This document shows positions 1 through 5,322 of a DNA stretch of 5,820 nucleotides, in pieces. Source of the DNA: Vibrio madracius (GTDB taxonomy: Bacteria > Pseudomonadota > Gammaproteobacteria > Enterobacterales > Vibrionaceae); assembly GCA_000695745.1 (NCBI GenBank), contig ASHK01000429.1, positions 1-5,820 on the forward strand, in the 5' to 3' direction. The notes under the pieces are model-generated. The model was given only the letters and a program-made list of their open reading frames with translations, searched no databases and was not told the DNA's origin. Position 1 is the stretch's first letter. Each line of letters begins with the position of its first letter. The position numbers and the translations under genes were made by a program.

Positions 1-1686
1 GCCATTAATAAAGTTCCATCACACCGAGCGCTGGCAATGCTTCGCGGTCGCAATGAAGGCTTCTTACAATTAACGCTTAACGCCGATCCTACGAATCAGG
101 AAAACGTGCGCGAATCGCACTGTGAAACCATTATTGCAGAGCATTATGGTGTTCACCTAAGCCAAGCTCCTGCGGATGCATGGCGTAAACAAGTTATCAG
201 TTGGGCATGGCGCATCAAAGTATCGATGCACATGGAAACCGAGTTGATGGGAGCACTAAAAGAGCGTTCAGAAGTGGATGCAATTACTGTGTTCGCGACA
301 AACTTGAAAGACCTCCTTATGGCTGCACCAGCAGGCCCAAAAGCAACGCTAGGTCTAGATCCGGGTTTGAGAACAGGTTGTAAAGTGGCCGTGGTCGATA
401 CCACCGGCAAAGTGTTAACAACAGAAACTATCTATCCTCACCCACCACAAAAGCAATACGATAAGTCTGCACAGGTTATTGAGCAGCTAGTACGTCAATA
501 CAATGTCGACCTGATCGCGATTGGTAACGGTACAGCCTCACGCGAGACAGACAGCTTTGCGGCTGATGTAATTAAGCGTGGCAATCTTAAGGTTCAAAAA
601 ATTATCGTCAGTGAAGCCGGCGCTTCCGTGTATTCAGCGTCGGAGCTTGCTGCTAAAGAGTTCCCGAATATGGATGTGTCGCTGCGTGGTGCCGTTTCCA
701 TTGCACGCCGACTGCAAGACCCACTGGCTGAGCTGGTGAAAATCGACCCTAAGTCTATTGGTGTGGGTCAATATCAGCACGATGTCAGTCAAACCATGCT
801 GGCTAAACGCCTAGACGCCGTCGTCGAAGATTGCGTAAACGCCGTTGGGGTTGACGTCAATACTGCATCAGCTGCGCTACTCACTCGAGTGGCAGGACTT
901 TCATCAACACTGGCGCAAAACATTGTCGATTATCGTGATGAAAATGGCCGCTTCGAAGCCCGTACAACCTTGAAGAAAGTCGCCCGTTTAGGTCCTAAAG
1001 CTTTTGAGCATGTGTGCAGGTTTCCTTCGCATTATGAATGGCAAAAACCTCTTGATGCCTCTTCGGTTCACCCTGAAGCGTACCCAGTGGTCAAAACAAT
1101 TGCTGAGAAAACGGGCCGTAAAGTGCAAACGATTATCGGTGATAGCAGCTTTTTGAAGTCCATTAATGCCATAGATTACACCGACGAGACCTTTGGTTTG
1201 CCAACCGTCACCGATATTATCCGCGAATTGGATAAGCCAGGCCGTGACCCTCGACCTGAATTTAAGACCGCAACCTTTGCCGAAGGCGTCAACAAGATCT
1301 CCGATCTAGAGCCTGGAATGGTATTAGAAGGTGTGGTGTCTAACGTTGCTAACTTTGGTGCCTTTGTGGATATTGGCGTTCATCAGGATGGGCTGGTACA
1401 TATCTCTGCTCTCACCGATAAATTTGTCGCTGACCCTCGCGAAGTGGTTAAAGCTGGCGATATCGTCAAAGTAAAGGTGATGGAAGTGGATGCAGCGCGT
1501 AAGCGAATTGGTCTTTCCATGCGTTTAAACGACGAACCGGGACAAGATAACCGACCGAGTCGCGGCTCATCTCAAAAACCGAAAGAATCTCGAAGCGGAC
1601 AGCGCCAGCACAACCCTCGCCAAGACGCGGGCAATAGCGCTATGGGCGGGGCATTCGCAGCCGCTTTTGCCAAAGCGAAAAAATAG
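1..1686 (+). CDS. tex: Tex, S1-domain RNA-binding transcription accessory protein (5' end outside the window)
   Basis: Tex (YhgF in E. coli) is a cytoplasmic nucleic-acid-binding protein. The frame is open from base 1, so this is the last 561 residues of a protein normally about 770 long; the N-terminal helical region is mostly outside. In order, the visible parts are: the end of the central helical region (AMLRGRNEG); a YqgF/RNase H-like domain from about base 343 ([37 protein letters not shown]); a helix-hairpin-helix region at about 838-1050 ([24 protein letters not shown]); the linker motif [20 protein letters not shown]; one S1 domain at about 1309-1527 ([27 protein letters not shown]); and a basic, Gln/Ser/Arg-rich tail. 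The family identity is very secure. Oddity: codons from 1009 to 1047 read [13 protein letters not shown] where the family has a sequence like [13 protein letters not shown], explained by two cancelling one-base indels (see findings). The ATG at base 37 is internal, not the start. Confidence 0.97.
   Translation, partial: AINKVPSHRALAMLRGRNEGFLQLTLNADPTNQENVRESHCETIIAEHYGVHLSQAPADAWRKQVISWAWRIKVSMHMETELMGALKERSEVDAITVFATNLKDLLMAAPAGPKATLGLDPGLRTGCKVAVVDTTGKVLTTETIYPHPPQKQYDKSAQVIEQLVRQYNVDLIAIGNGTASRETDSFAADVIKRGNLKVQKIIVSEAGASVYSASELAAKEFPNMDVSLRGAVSIARRLQDPLAELVKIDPKSIGVGQYQHDVSQTMLAKRLDAVVEDCVNAVGVDVNTASAALLTRVAGLSSTLAQNIVDYRDENGRFEARTTLKKVARLGPKAFEHVCRFPSHYEWQKPLDASSVHPEAYPVVKTIAEKTGRKVQTIIGDSSFLKSINAIDYTDETFGLPTVTDIIRELDKPGRDPRPEFKTATFAEGVNKISDLEPGMVLEGVVSNVANFGAFVDIGVHQDGLVHISALTDKFVADPREVVKAGDIVKVKVMEVDAARKRIGLSMRLNDEPGQDNRPSRGSSQKPKESRSGQRQHNPRQDAGNSAMGGAFAAAFAKAKK
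1009..1049 (+). other. tex: Out-of-frame segment inside tex bounded by two cancelling single-base indels
   Basis: Read in the tex frame this stretch gives [18 protein letters not shown]. Read one base later, from 1013, it gives [12 protein letters not shown], which is the sequence expected for Tex between GPKAFEQ and [13 protein letters not shown]. One extra base near 1011 (GAGCATGTGTGC where GAGCAGTGTGC is expected) and one missing C in the run at 1048-1049 (AAAAACCT where AAAAACCCT is expected) account for it completely, with total length unchanged. The segment falls in the helix-hairpin-helix region. Whether it is a sequencing error or a real variant cannot be told from one sequence. Confidence 0.9.
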
Positions 1687-1700
1687 CCTCTCTCGATGAC

Positions 1701-1727
1701 AAAAGAGCACCTTAAGGTGCTCTTTTT
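1701..1727 (+). terminator. Rho-independent terminator of tex, probably bidirectional
   Basis: Perfect 11-bp arms AAAAGAGCACC (1701-1711) and GGTGCTCTTTT (1716-1726) around a TTAA loop, followed by a T run, begin 14 bases after the tex stop codon. The complement strand also has A-rich upstream and TTTT downstream sequence, so the same hairpin can serve the convergent gene ending at 1754. Confidence 0.92.
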
Positions 1728-1753
1728 AATTCACTTGATACCAAACTGTCTCG

Positions 1754-2203
1754 TTACGTGACCGCAATAATATCAGATGGCGTATTTGGTGCGACTGCAT
1801 GGCCATAGTGGTAACGAATCACCGTGCGGCGTTTCGCCATCTTCCCTTCTAGTATCGCTGCCTCTATTATTTTCTTCGGCAAGCGAAAACGCATCGCATA
1901 ACCTTTTCCTTGAGAATGACTGTAAGTATTGAGCGACAATAACCGAAACCAGCTTTCTACCAGATTATGCGGCTGTGAATCCTCTTCTTCCACCTCATAT
2001 TCAGGATGTTCAGCAGGATCCCAAGCACTGCGTTTACGACGTTTTTCATCTTCATTGATGCGCCGTTCAGCATTGGTTCTCGCCAACTCGGCCGTAGCAA
2101 TGACAGGCTCTCTTACTTTATTGTCGCGCGCCACCTGTTCTGTTTGTGGATTCACGGACGGCGCAATAACCGGGGCACTTACACTGTTGGGTGACACGAT
2201 CAT
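1754..2203 (-). CDS. Conserved hypothetical protein, 149 aa, function unknown
   Basis: I do not recognise a functional domain. From memory a similar small gene lies between tex and bioH in other vibrios, sometimes labelled a Lon protease, but no AAA+ ATPase motif or Ser-Lys protease site is visible and 149 residues are far too few for Lon. The protein has a Pro/Ser/Val-rich N-terminus (about 1-25), a highly charged stretch (about 45-75, rich in Arg, Lys, Glu and Asp, including DEKRRKRSAWDPAEHP and YEVEEED), and a more ordered C-terminal part with MRFRLPKKIIEAAILEGK and a basic RYHYGH motif. There is no signal peptide or membrane segment. I chose ATG at 2203 over the in-frame GTG at 2209 because the ribosome binding site AGGAG (2211-2215) is 7 bases from the ATG but only one from the GTG. 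It is transcribed alone, converging on tex and downstream of bioH on the same strand. Confidence 0.82.
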   Translation of the reverse strand: MIVSPNSVSAPVIAPSVNPQTEQVARDNKVREPVIATAELARTNAERRINEDEKRRKRSAWDPAEHPEYEVEEEDSQPHNLVESWFRLLSLNTYSHSQGKGYAMRFRLPKKIIEAAILEGKMAKRRTVIRYHYGHAVAPNTPSDIIAVT

Positions 2204-2210
2204 GGTCACT

Positions 2211-2215
2211 CTCCT
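2211..2215 (-). promoter_or_regulatory. Ribosome binding site that fixes the start of the 149-aa gene
   Basis: The complement strand reads AGAGGAGAGTGACCATG. AGGAG lies 7 bases before the ATG at 2203 and one base before the GTG at 2209, favouring the ATG. An inverted repeat (2216-2234) ends directly against this site. Confidence 0.7.
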
Positions 2216-2234
2216 CTGTAATGAGTGATTACAG
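2216..2234 (-). repeat. Inverted repeat abutting the ribosome binding site of the 149-aa gene
   Basis: Perfect 7-bp arms CTGTAAT and ATTACAG flank a 5-base loop. In the mRNA of the minus-strand gene this would be a small, AU-rich hairpin whose 3' arm ends immediately before AGGAG. It may be a weak translational control hairpin, an operator, or chance. Confidence 0.6.
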
Positions 2235-2258
2235 CCAATACCTCTACACTTAGCCTTT

Positions 2259-2279
2259 CGATTGAATTATCGTCAATCG
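2259..2279. repeat. 21-bp inverted repeat upstream of the 149-aa gene, operator-like
   Basis: CGATTGA (2259-2265) and TCAATCG (2273-2279) are perfect 7-bp arms separated by 7 bases. On the minus strand it contains TTGACG, a possible -35 element, but the matching -10 (CTAAGT at 17-bp spacing) is poor. The size and symmetry suit a dimeric repressor site. No regulator can be named. Confidence 0.5.
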
Positions 2280-2296
2280 TCTCAATACAGTATCGG

Positions 2297-2326
2297 ACAA
2301 AATGCATAAAGCTTTACCGATTTTGT
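2297..2326. repeat. 30-bp interrupted palindrome just past the bioH stop
   Basis: ACAAAAT (2297-2303) and ATTTTGT (2320-2326) are perfect arms placed symmetrically around an inner 10-bp palindrome TAAAGCTTTA (2307-2316), with 3 unpaired bases on each side. It starts 17 bases beyond the bioH stop on the minus strand and could act as a weak terminator ending in ATTTTGT, but it is AT-rich and lacks a GC stem. The rest of the gap 2204-2343 holds no gene that I can see. Confidence 0.5.
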
Positions 2327-2343
2327 GTAAAAACCTGCAAATA

Positions 2344-3113
2344 TCAGCGAACTAACGCTTGTACCTTATAGATAAAGCCGCTTTGCTCGGTAATAAATGG
2401 GGCGTGTGAAGAGTCCTGAAAAACATGTGATTGATGGCCGCATGTGCGCGCATCCAGCTCTTTTGCAACGCGAACTGGCACCAAACCATCTAATCGACCG
2501 TACCAGCGGTGAACGGGCATCGACAGCTCTCCCAACTGCTGACGCAGATCGAGCGAATCCAACCAATTCAGTCCTAACATCAGTGCTTTTTGAGAGGGCA
2601 TAGCCGAGATAACACCGCTTCTTTCAGTTGTTTCACATCATGACGAGCGCTCGGGCTGCCCATAGCTTGAAGTGCCATAAAGCGTTCAATGGTTAGCTTG
2701 AAGTTTTCTGTTAGCTGTTCAGTGAATGCCGCCAGCACATCCTTTTTAATCCCGCGCCACTGCTCACCTTCAGAGAACTTAGGTGAGCTTGCTAATGTGA
2801 CCAACTGAGCGATTCTTTGCGGATAGCAATGAGCGATATGAGTCGCCACCAAACCACCTAATGACCAACCCAACCAAATGGCATTGTCAGGAGCATCTTC
2901 CAATAACAACTCACAAAACTGCTCAAGAGACTGGTACTCAACGTCATGGCTGAAACCGTACCCGGGTAAGTCAACACTATGCACCGTGAAAGACTGAGCC
3001 AGTTCAGCGCTGCACTTTGACCACACCGCACCATTCATGCCCCAACCATGAAGCAACACGATATCGGGTCCTTGACCTTCAGAATGCCAATGTACTTTTG
3101 ATGCTGAGCTCAC
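2344..3113 (-). pseudogene. bioH: BioH, pimeloyl-ACP methyl ester esterase, interrupted by a one-base frameshift
   Basis: BioH is a cytoplasmic alpha/beta hydrolase that removes the methyl group from pimeloyl-ACP methyl ester, ending the pimelate branch of biotin synthesis. The start is GTG at 3113, with AGGAG (3119-3123) 5 bases upstream. The first frame covers 177 codons (3113 to a TGA at 2580): HGWGMNG oxyanion region and nucleophile Ser84 in GWSLGG. It then runs off into LCPLKKH. The rest of the protein, from MPSQKALMLG (2601) to the stop at 2344, is in the -1 frame and holds catalytic Asp209 (HRWYGRLDG) and His237 (DSSHAPF). Restoring one base near 2602-2605 (CGGCCTATG instead of CGGCTATG on the coding strand) joins LSR to PMPSQ and gives 256 residues, the length of E. 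coli BioH, with the triad at matching positions. As read, the 177-aa product lacks two of three catalytic residues. Sequencing error and real mutation cannot be separated here. Confidence 0.93.
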
Positions 3114-3118
3114 GTTAT

Positions 3119-3123
3119 CTCCT
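3119..3123 (-). promoter_or_regulatory. bioH: Ribosome binding site of bioH, supporting its GTG start
   Basis: The coding strand reads AGGAGATAACGTG: AGGAG lies 5 bases before the GTG at 3113. No in-frame ATG near this point has a comparable site. Confidence 0.75.
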
Positions 3124-3146
3124 ACCGATTCATACTATATTGAGGT

Positions 3147-3167
3147 TGTTTTGCTTCATGCTAAACA
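3147..3167. repeat. Imperfect 21-bp dyad in the divergent bioH/comF region
   Basis: TGTTTTGC (3147-3154) and GCTAAACA (3160-3167) pair at 7 of 8 positions around a 5-base centre. It sits in the middle of the 81-bp divergent region. A possible bioH promoter on the minus strand (TTGACG at 3180-3185, TAGCAT at 3158-3163, 16-bp spacing) overlaps it. I see no convincing comF promoter and no good CRP half-sites (TGTGA/TCACA). Confidence 0.4.
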
Positions 3168-3194
3168 GATATTCACAAACGTCAAATTAGACCA

Positions 3195-3923
3195 ATGAAA
3201 CTGCCGCTTCTCATTCCTTCGCTGTGCCATTTGTGTGGTTTGACTATCGATTCCACGATGAGCCACCAGCTATGGTGTCAGCATTGCCAAGACCAAATGA
3301 CGTTTCAGGTTAAACGTTGCCATTGCTGCGGTTTACAAATAGAAACTCAAACCAGTACCTGCGGCCAGTGCCTTAAATCACCGCCTCCATGGCAGAAAAT
3401 GTACTGCTTGGCAGACTACCGATACCCAATGTCCACACTCATCCAGCAGATAAAAAGACAAAAGCGTTACTGGCTACTTCCTCCTCTGGCTCGAATGCTT
3501 CGTGGCTTGATTCCGCATCCCGCGCCCATGATGGTTACGGTTCCGATGAACTGGCATCAATATTTGTTGAGGGGATTTAACTTGAGTGAAGTGATCGCCC
3601 ACGAAATCGCCAAATCCACACCTCAAACTCAACTAATGTCCGATATATTTCATAAACACTCCAGAACACTAAGACAAAAAACCTTAGATAAAGCCGCTCG
3701 ATTACGTAATGTTCGACACGCGTTTTCGCTGCATCAGCGCCCAAAAGCACATCATATTGCGATAATTGATGACGTGGTTACAACGGGAGCAACGGTCAGA
3801 CATTTAAGCGAATTATTACGTGAGGTGGGGGTCGAGAAAATCGATATTTATTGCTTGTGTCGCACGCCCAATGACTCAATAAAATCACCGAAACCTCAAG
3901 TTGCACACAATACAGGCAAATAA
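3195..3923 (+). CDS. comF: ComF family protein (amidophosphoribosyltransferase-like, natural competence)
   Basis: ComF proteins are cytoplasmic and, in naturally competent bacteria including vibrios and Haemophilus, are needed for DNA passage across the inner membrane after uptake. The 242-residue protein has the family layout: an N-terminal double zinc-ribbon-like region with paired cysteines (C11/C14 and C28/C31; then C42/C44/C45 and C56/C59), a middle motif [14 protein letters not shown] (about 116-129), and a C-terminal phosphoribosyltransferase fold with the PRPP-binding signature [14 protein letters not shown] (187-200). The length is usual and no frameshift is apparent. The ATG at 3195 is the only plausible start near the N-terminal cysteines, but its ribosome binding site is weak (only TTAG-like sequence upstream), suggesting low basal translation. 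It is divergent from bioH. The nfuA promoter begins right after its stop codon, so nfuA need not depend on comF transcription. Confidence 0.93.
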   Translation: MKLPLLIPSLCHLCGLTIDSTMSHQLWCQHCQDQMTFQVKRCHCCGLQIETQTSTCGQCLKSPPPWQKMYCLADYRYPMSTLIQQIKRQKRYWLLPPLARMLRGLIPHPAPMMVTVPMNWHQYLLRGFNLSEVIAHEIAKSTPQTQLMSDIFHKHSRTLRQKTLDKAARLRNVRHAFSLHQRPKAHHIAIIDDVVTTGATVRHLSELLREVGVEKIDIYCLCRTPNDSIKSPKPQVAHNTGK

Positions 3924-3925
3924 TT

Positions 3926-3954
3926 TTGGCATCTACTCACTACAAGAGTAGAAT
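3926..3954 (+). promoter_or_regulatory. nfuA: Sigma-70 promoter of nfuA
   Basis: TTGGCA (3926-3931, 5 of 6 to TTGACA) and TAGAAT (3949-3954, 5 of 6 to TATAAT) are 17 bp apart, the optimal spacing. Transcription should start near 3961, giving a leader of about 30 bases. The -35 element lies just 2 bases past the comF stop codon. Confidence 0.75.
3932..3952. repeat. 21-bp inverted repeat within the nfuA promoter spacer
   Basis: TCTACTC (3932-3938) and GAGTAGA (3946-3952) are perfect 7-bp arms around 7 bases. The repeat fills the space between the -35 and -10 elements and overlaps the -10. Its position is that of a classic repressor site; it does not resemble the IscR type-1 motif. No regulator can be named. 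Confidence 0.5.
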
Positions 3955-3961
3955 AGAGGTA

Positions 3962-3986
3962 ATAACCTACAACTATACTCAGGTAT
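3962..3986 (+). promoter_or_regulatory. Probable type-1 IscR binding site at the nfuA transcription start
   Basis: Against the type-1 IscR motif as I recall it (ATASYYGACTRWWWYAGTC followed by RRSTAT) this 25-bp stretch matches 20 positions. The right half ACTCAGGTAT fits 9 of 10 and the left half ATAACCTACA 7 of 10. It begins at the predicted transcription start, so bound [2Fe-2S]-IscR would block initiation or escape. E. coli nfuA (yhgI) is a known IscR-repressed gene, which supports the call. The AGG of the presumed nfuA ribosome binding site (3981-3983) lies inside it. Confidence 0.7.
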
Positions 3987-3991
3987 TCGTC

Positions 3992-4579
3992 GTGTCAAAT
4001 CCAATTACTATTACAGAAAGTGCACAAAGCCACTTTGCCAAACTACTGGCTCAACAGCCAGAGGGTACGAACATCCGTGTTTTTGTCGTTAACCCAGGCA
4101 CTCAAAACGCTGAATGCGGTGTGTCTTATTGCCCACCAGAAGCGATTGAGTCAAACGACACTGAATTTAAATACGAAGCCCTATCCGCTTATGTTGATGA
4201 GCTCTCTCTACCTTTCCTTGAAGATGCTGAAATCGACTTCGTCACAGACAAAATGGGTTCACAGTTAACGCTTAAAGCGCCAAATGCGAAAATGCGTAAA
4301 GTCGCTGATGATGCGCCATTAATGGAACGTGTCGAGTATGCTATCCAAACTCAAGTAAACCCACAGCTTGCTGGTCACGGTGGTCACGTTAGCCTGATGG
4401 AAATTACCGAAGACGGCATTGCTATCGTTCAATTTGGTGGAGGTTGTAACGGTTGTTCTATGGTTGATGTAACCCTAAAAGAAGGTATTGAAAAACAACT
4501 TCTTCAAGAGTTCTCTGGTGAACTTACAGCGGTTAGAGATATGACCGAGCACGATCGTGGCGAGCACTCATACTACTAA
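3992..4579 (+). CDS. nfuA: NfuA, Fe-S cluster carrier protein
   Basis: NfuA is a cytoplasmic homodimer that holds a [4Fe-4S] cluster and passes it to apo-enzymes, especially under oxidative stress or iron limitation. The 195-residue protein has an N-terminal degenerate A-type carrier domain (about 1-95, with [11 protein letters not shown]) and a C-terminal Nfu domain (about 108-182) with the cluster-binding CxxC at C152/C155 in [14 protein letters not shown]. The C-terminus RGEHSYY is the family ending. The start is GTG at 3992 ([11 protein letters not shown]), which matches the start of family members and has AGG at 3981-3983. The frame continues upstream to a TTG at 3926, but that would add 22 residues and overlap the promoter, so I rejected it. 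It has its own promoter, an IscR-like site and a strong terminator, so it is probably a single-gene unit. Confidence 0.96.
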   Translation: MSNPITITESAQSHFAKLLAQQPEGTNIRVFVVNPGTQNAECGVSYCPPEAIESNDTEFKYEALSAYVDELSLPFLEDAEIDFVTDKMGSQLTLKAPNAKMRKVADDAPLMERVEYAIQTQVNPQLAGHGGHVSLMEITEDGIAIVQFGGGCNGCSMVDVTLKEGIEKQLLQEFSGELTAVRDMTEHDRGEHSYY

Positions 4580-4614
4580 GTGACTTTTCGCCATTAACGG
4601 CTATGAAGTTAGAG

Positions 4615-4651
4615 CAGAGCGCCAAGGGAAACCTTTGCGCTCTGTTTTTTT
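4615..4651 (+). terminator. Rho-independent terminator of nfuA
   Basis: CAGAGCGC (4615-4622) pairs with GCGCTCTG (4637-4644), then a C/T mismatch, then AAGG pairs with CCTT around a GAAA tetraloop (4628-4631). Seven T residues follow (4645-4651). It begins 35 bases after the nfuA stop codon. Confidence 0.95.
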
Positions 4652-4661
4652 ATGGTTCTAT

Positions 4662-4690
4662 TTGGCGATGACTCAATTCCTATATATATT
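4662..4690 (+). promoter_or_regulatory. Probable sigma-70 promoter of nudE-cysQ
   Basis: TTGGCG (4662-4667, 4 of 6) and TATATT (4685-4690, 5 of 6) are 17 bp apart, in a TA-rich stretch. The start would be near 4697 with a leader of about 65 bases. The location just past the nfuA terminator supports it. The rest of the region up to 4750 shows nothing else clear. Confidence 0.6.
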
Positions 4691-4750
4691 AAGCAATACA
4701 ATAATTTCTGTTCCGCGAGCTCACACGACTAACCAACATGGAACAACGCT

Positions 4751-4756
4751 AAGGAG
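4751..4756 (+). promoter_or_regulatory. nudE: Strong ribosome binding site of nudE
   Basis: AAGGAG lies 7 bases before the ATG at 4764, a near-perfect anti-16S match that fixes the nudE start. Confidence 0.85.
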
Positions 4757-4763
4757 ATAAGCC

Positions 4764-5321
4764 ATGCCGTCCAAAAAAGGACCCGAAATCTTAGCCCAAA
4801 AGACCGTTGCCGAATCTCGGCTCTTTAAGATTGAGGCGTTAGACTTAGCGTTTTCTAATGGCACCAAACGCACGTATGAGCGCATGAAACCAAGTGGTCG
4901 TAACGCGGTCATGATGGTTCCTATTACCGAGCATGGTGATATTTTATTGGTTCGCGAATATGCCGCAGGGACAGAACGTTACGAACTAGGTTTTCCTAAA
5001 GGACTTATCGACCTTGGTGAGTCTCCTGACCAAGCCGCAGTGCGTGAGTTGAAAGAAGAAATCGGCTTTGGAGCAAACAAGCTGACTCCGCTCAAGGAAG
5101 TCATCTTAGCGCCATCCTATTTTTCAAGTCGTATGACCTTGTTCGTTGCTCAAGATCTGTATCCTGAGCAACTTGAAGGCGATGAACCAGAACCGTTAGA
5201 GATTGTGAAATGGCCATTGGCTCAGGCAGATGAGCTCCTTTCACATATGGATTTCTCCGAGGCACGCAGTATTACCGCATTATTGCTGATGTTAAGAATG
5301 AAGTCAGAATTAGGACTATAA
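4764..5321 (+). CDS. nudE: NudE, ADP compounds hydrolase (Nudix family)
   Basis: NudE is a cytoplasmic, Mg-dependent Nudix hydrolase; the E. coli enzyme cleaves ADP-ribose, NADH and diadenosine polyphosphates (Ap2A, Ap3A), with AMP as one product. The 185-residue protein is the usual length (E. coli 186). The Nudix box is complete at residues 80-102: Gly80, Glu86, then RELKEEIGF with the metal-binding glutamates. The downstream APSYFSSRMTLFVAQDLYPE and EGDEPEPLE segments are typical of the NudE branch and set it apart from NudF (AdprP). The stop codon is one base before the GTG of cysQ, so the two are almost certainly co-transcribed and probably translationally coupled. Both act on adenine nucleotide by-products (ADP-ribose-type compounds and PAP), a sensible pairing. 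Confidence 0.95.
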   Translation: MPSKKGPEILAQKTVAESRLFKIEALDLAFSNGTKRTYERMKPSGRNAVMMVPITEHGDILLVREYAAGTERYELGFPKGLIDLGESPDQAAVRELKEEIGFGANKLTPLKEVILAPSYFSSRMTLFVAQDLYPEQLEGDEPEPLEIVKWPLAQADELLSHMDFSEARSITALLLMLRMKSELGL

Positions 5322-5322
5322 C

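Noticed and set aside
37..39. ATG at 37 as the start of tex
   Set aside because: The frame is open and recognisably Tex from base 1 ([19 protein letters not shown]), so this methionine is internal.
153..410. Minus-strand frame inside tex
   Set aside because: Antisense to the conserved Tex coding sequence, with no recognisable domain or translation signal.
2207..2209. GTG start for the unknown gene
   Set aside because: Only one base separates it from the ribosome binding site; the ATG six bases later has ideal spacing.
1929..2228. Plus-strand frames opposite the unknown gene
   Set aside because: They are antisense shadows with no ribosome binding site and serine/arginine-rich, family-less translations.
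2397..2603. Plus-strand frame opposite the 3' part of bioH
   Set aside because: The other strand is clearly the BioH C-terminal region with its Asp and His residues; this frame has no independent support.
3926..3991. Upstream TTG start that would lengthen NfuA by 22 residues
   Set aside because: The added residues are not in the family, and the stretch holds the promoter and the IscR-like site; GTG at 3992 gives the usual length.
4681..4690. TATATATATT as a simple repeat of interest
   Set aside because: Too short to be notable; better explained as the -10 region of the nudE promoter.
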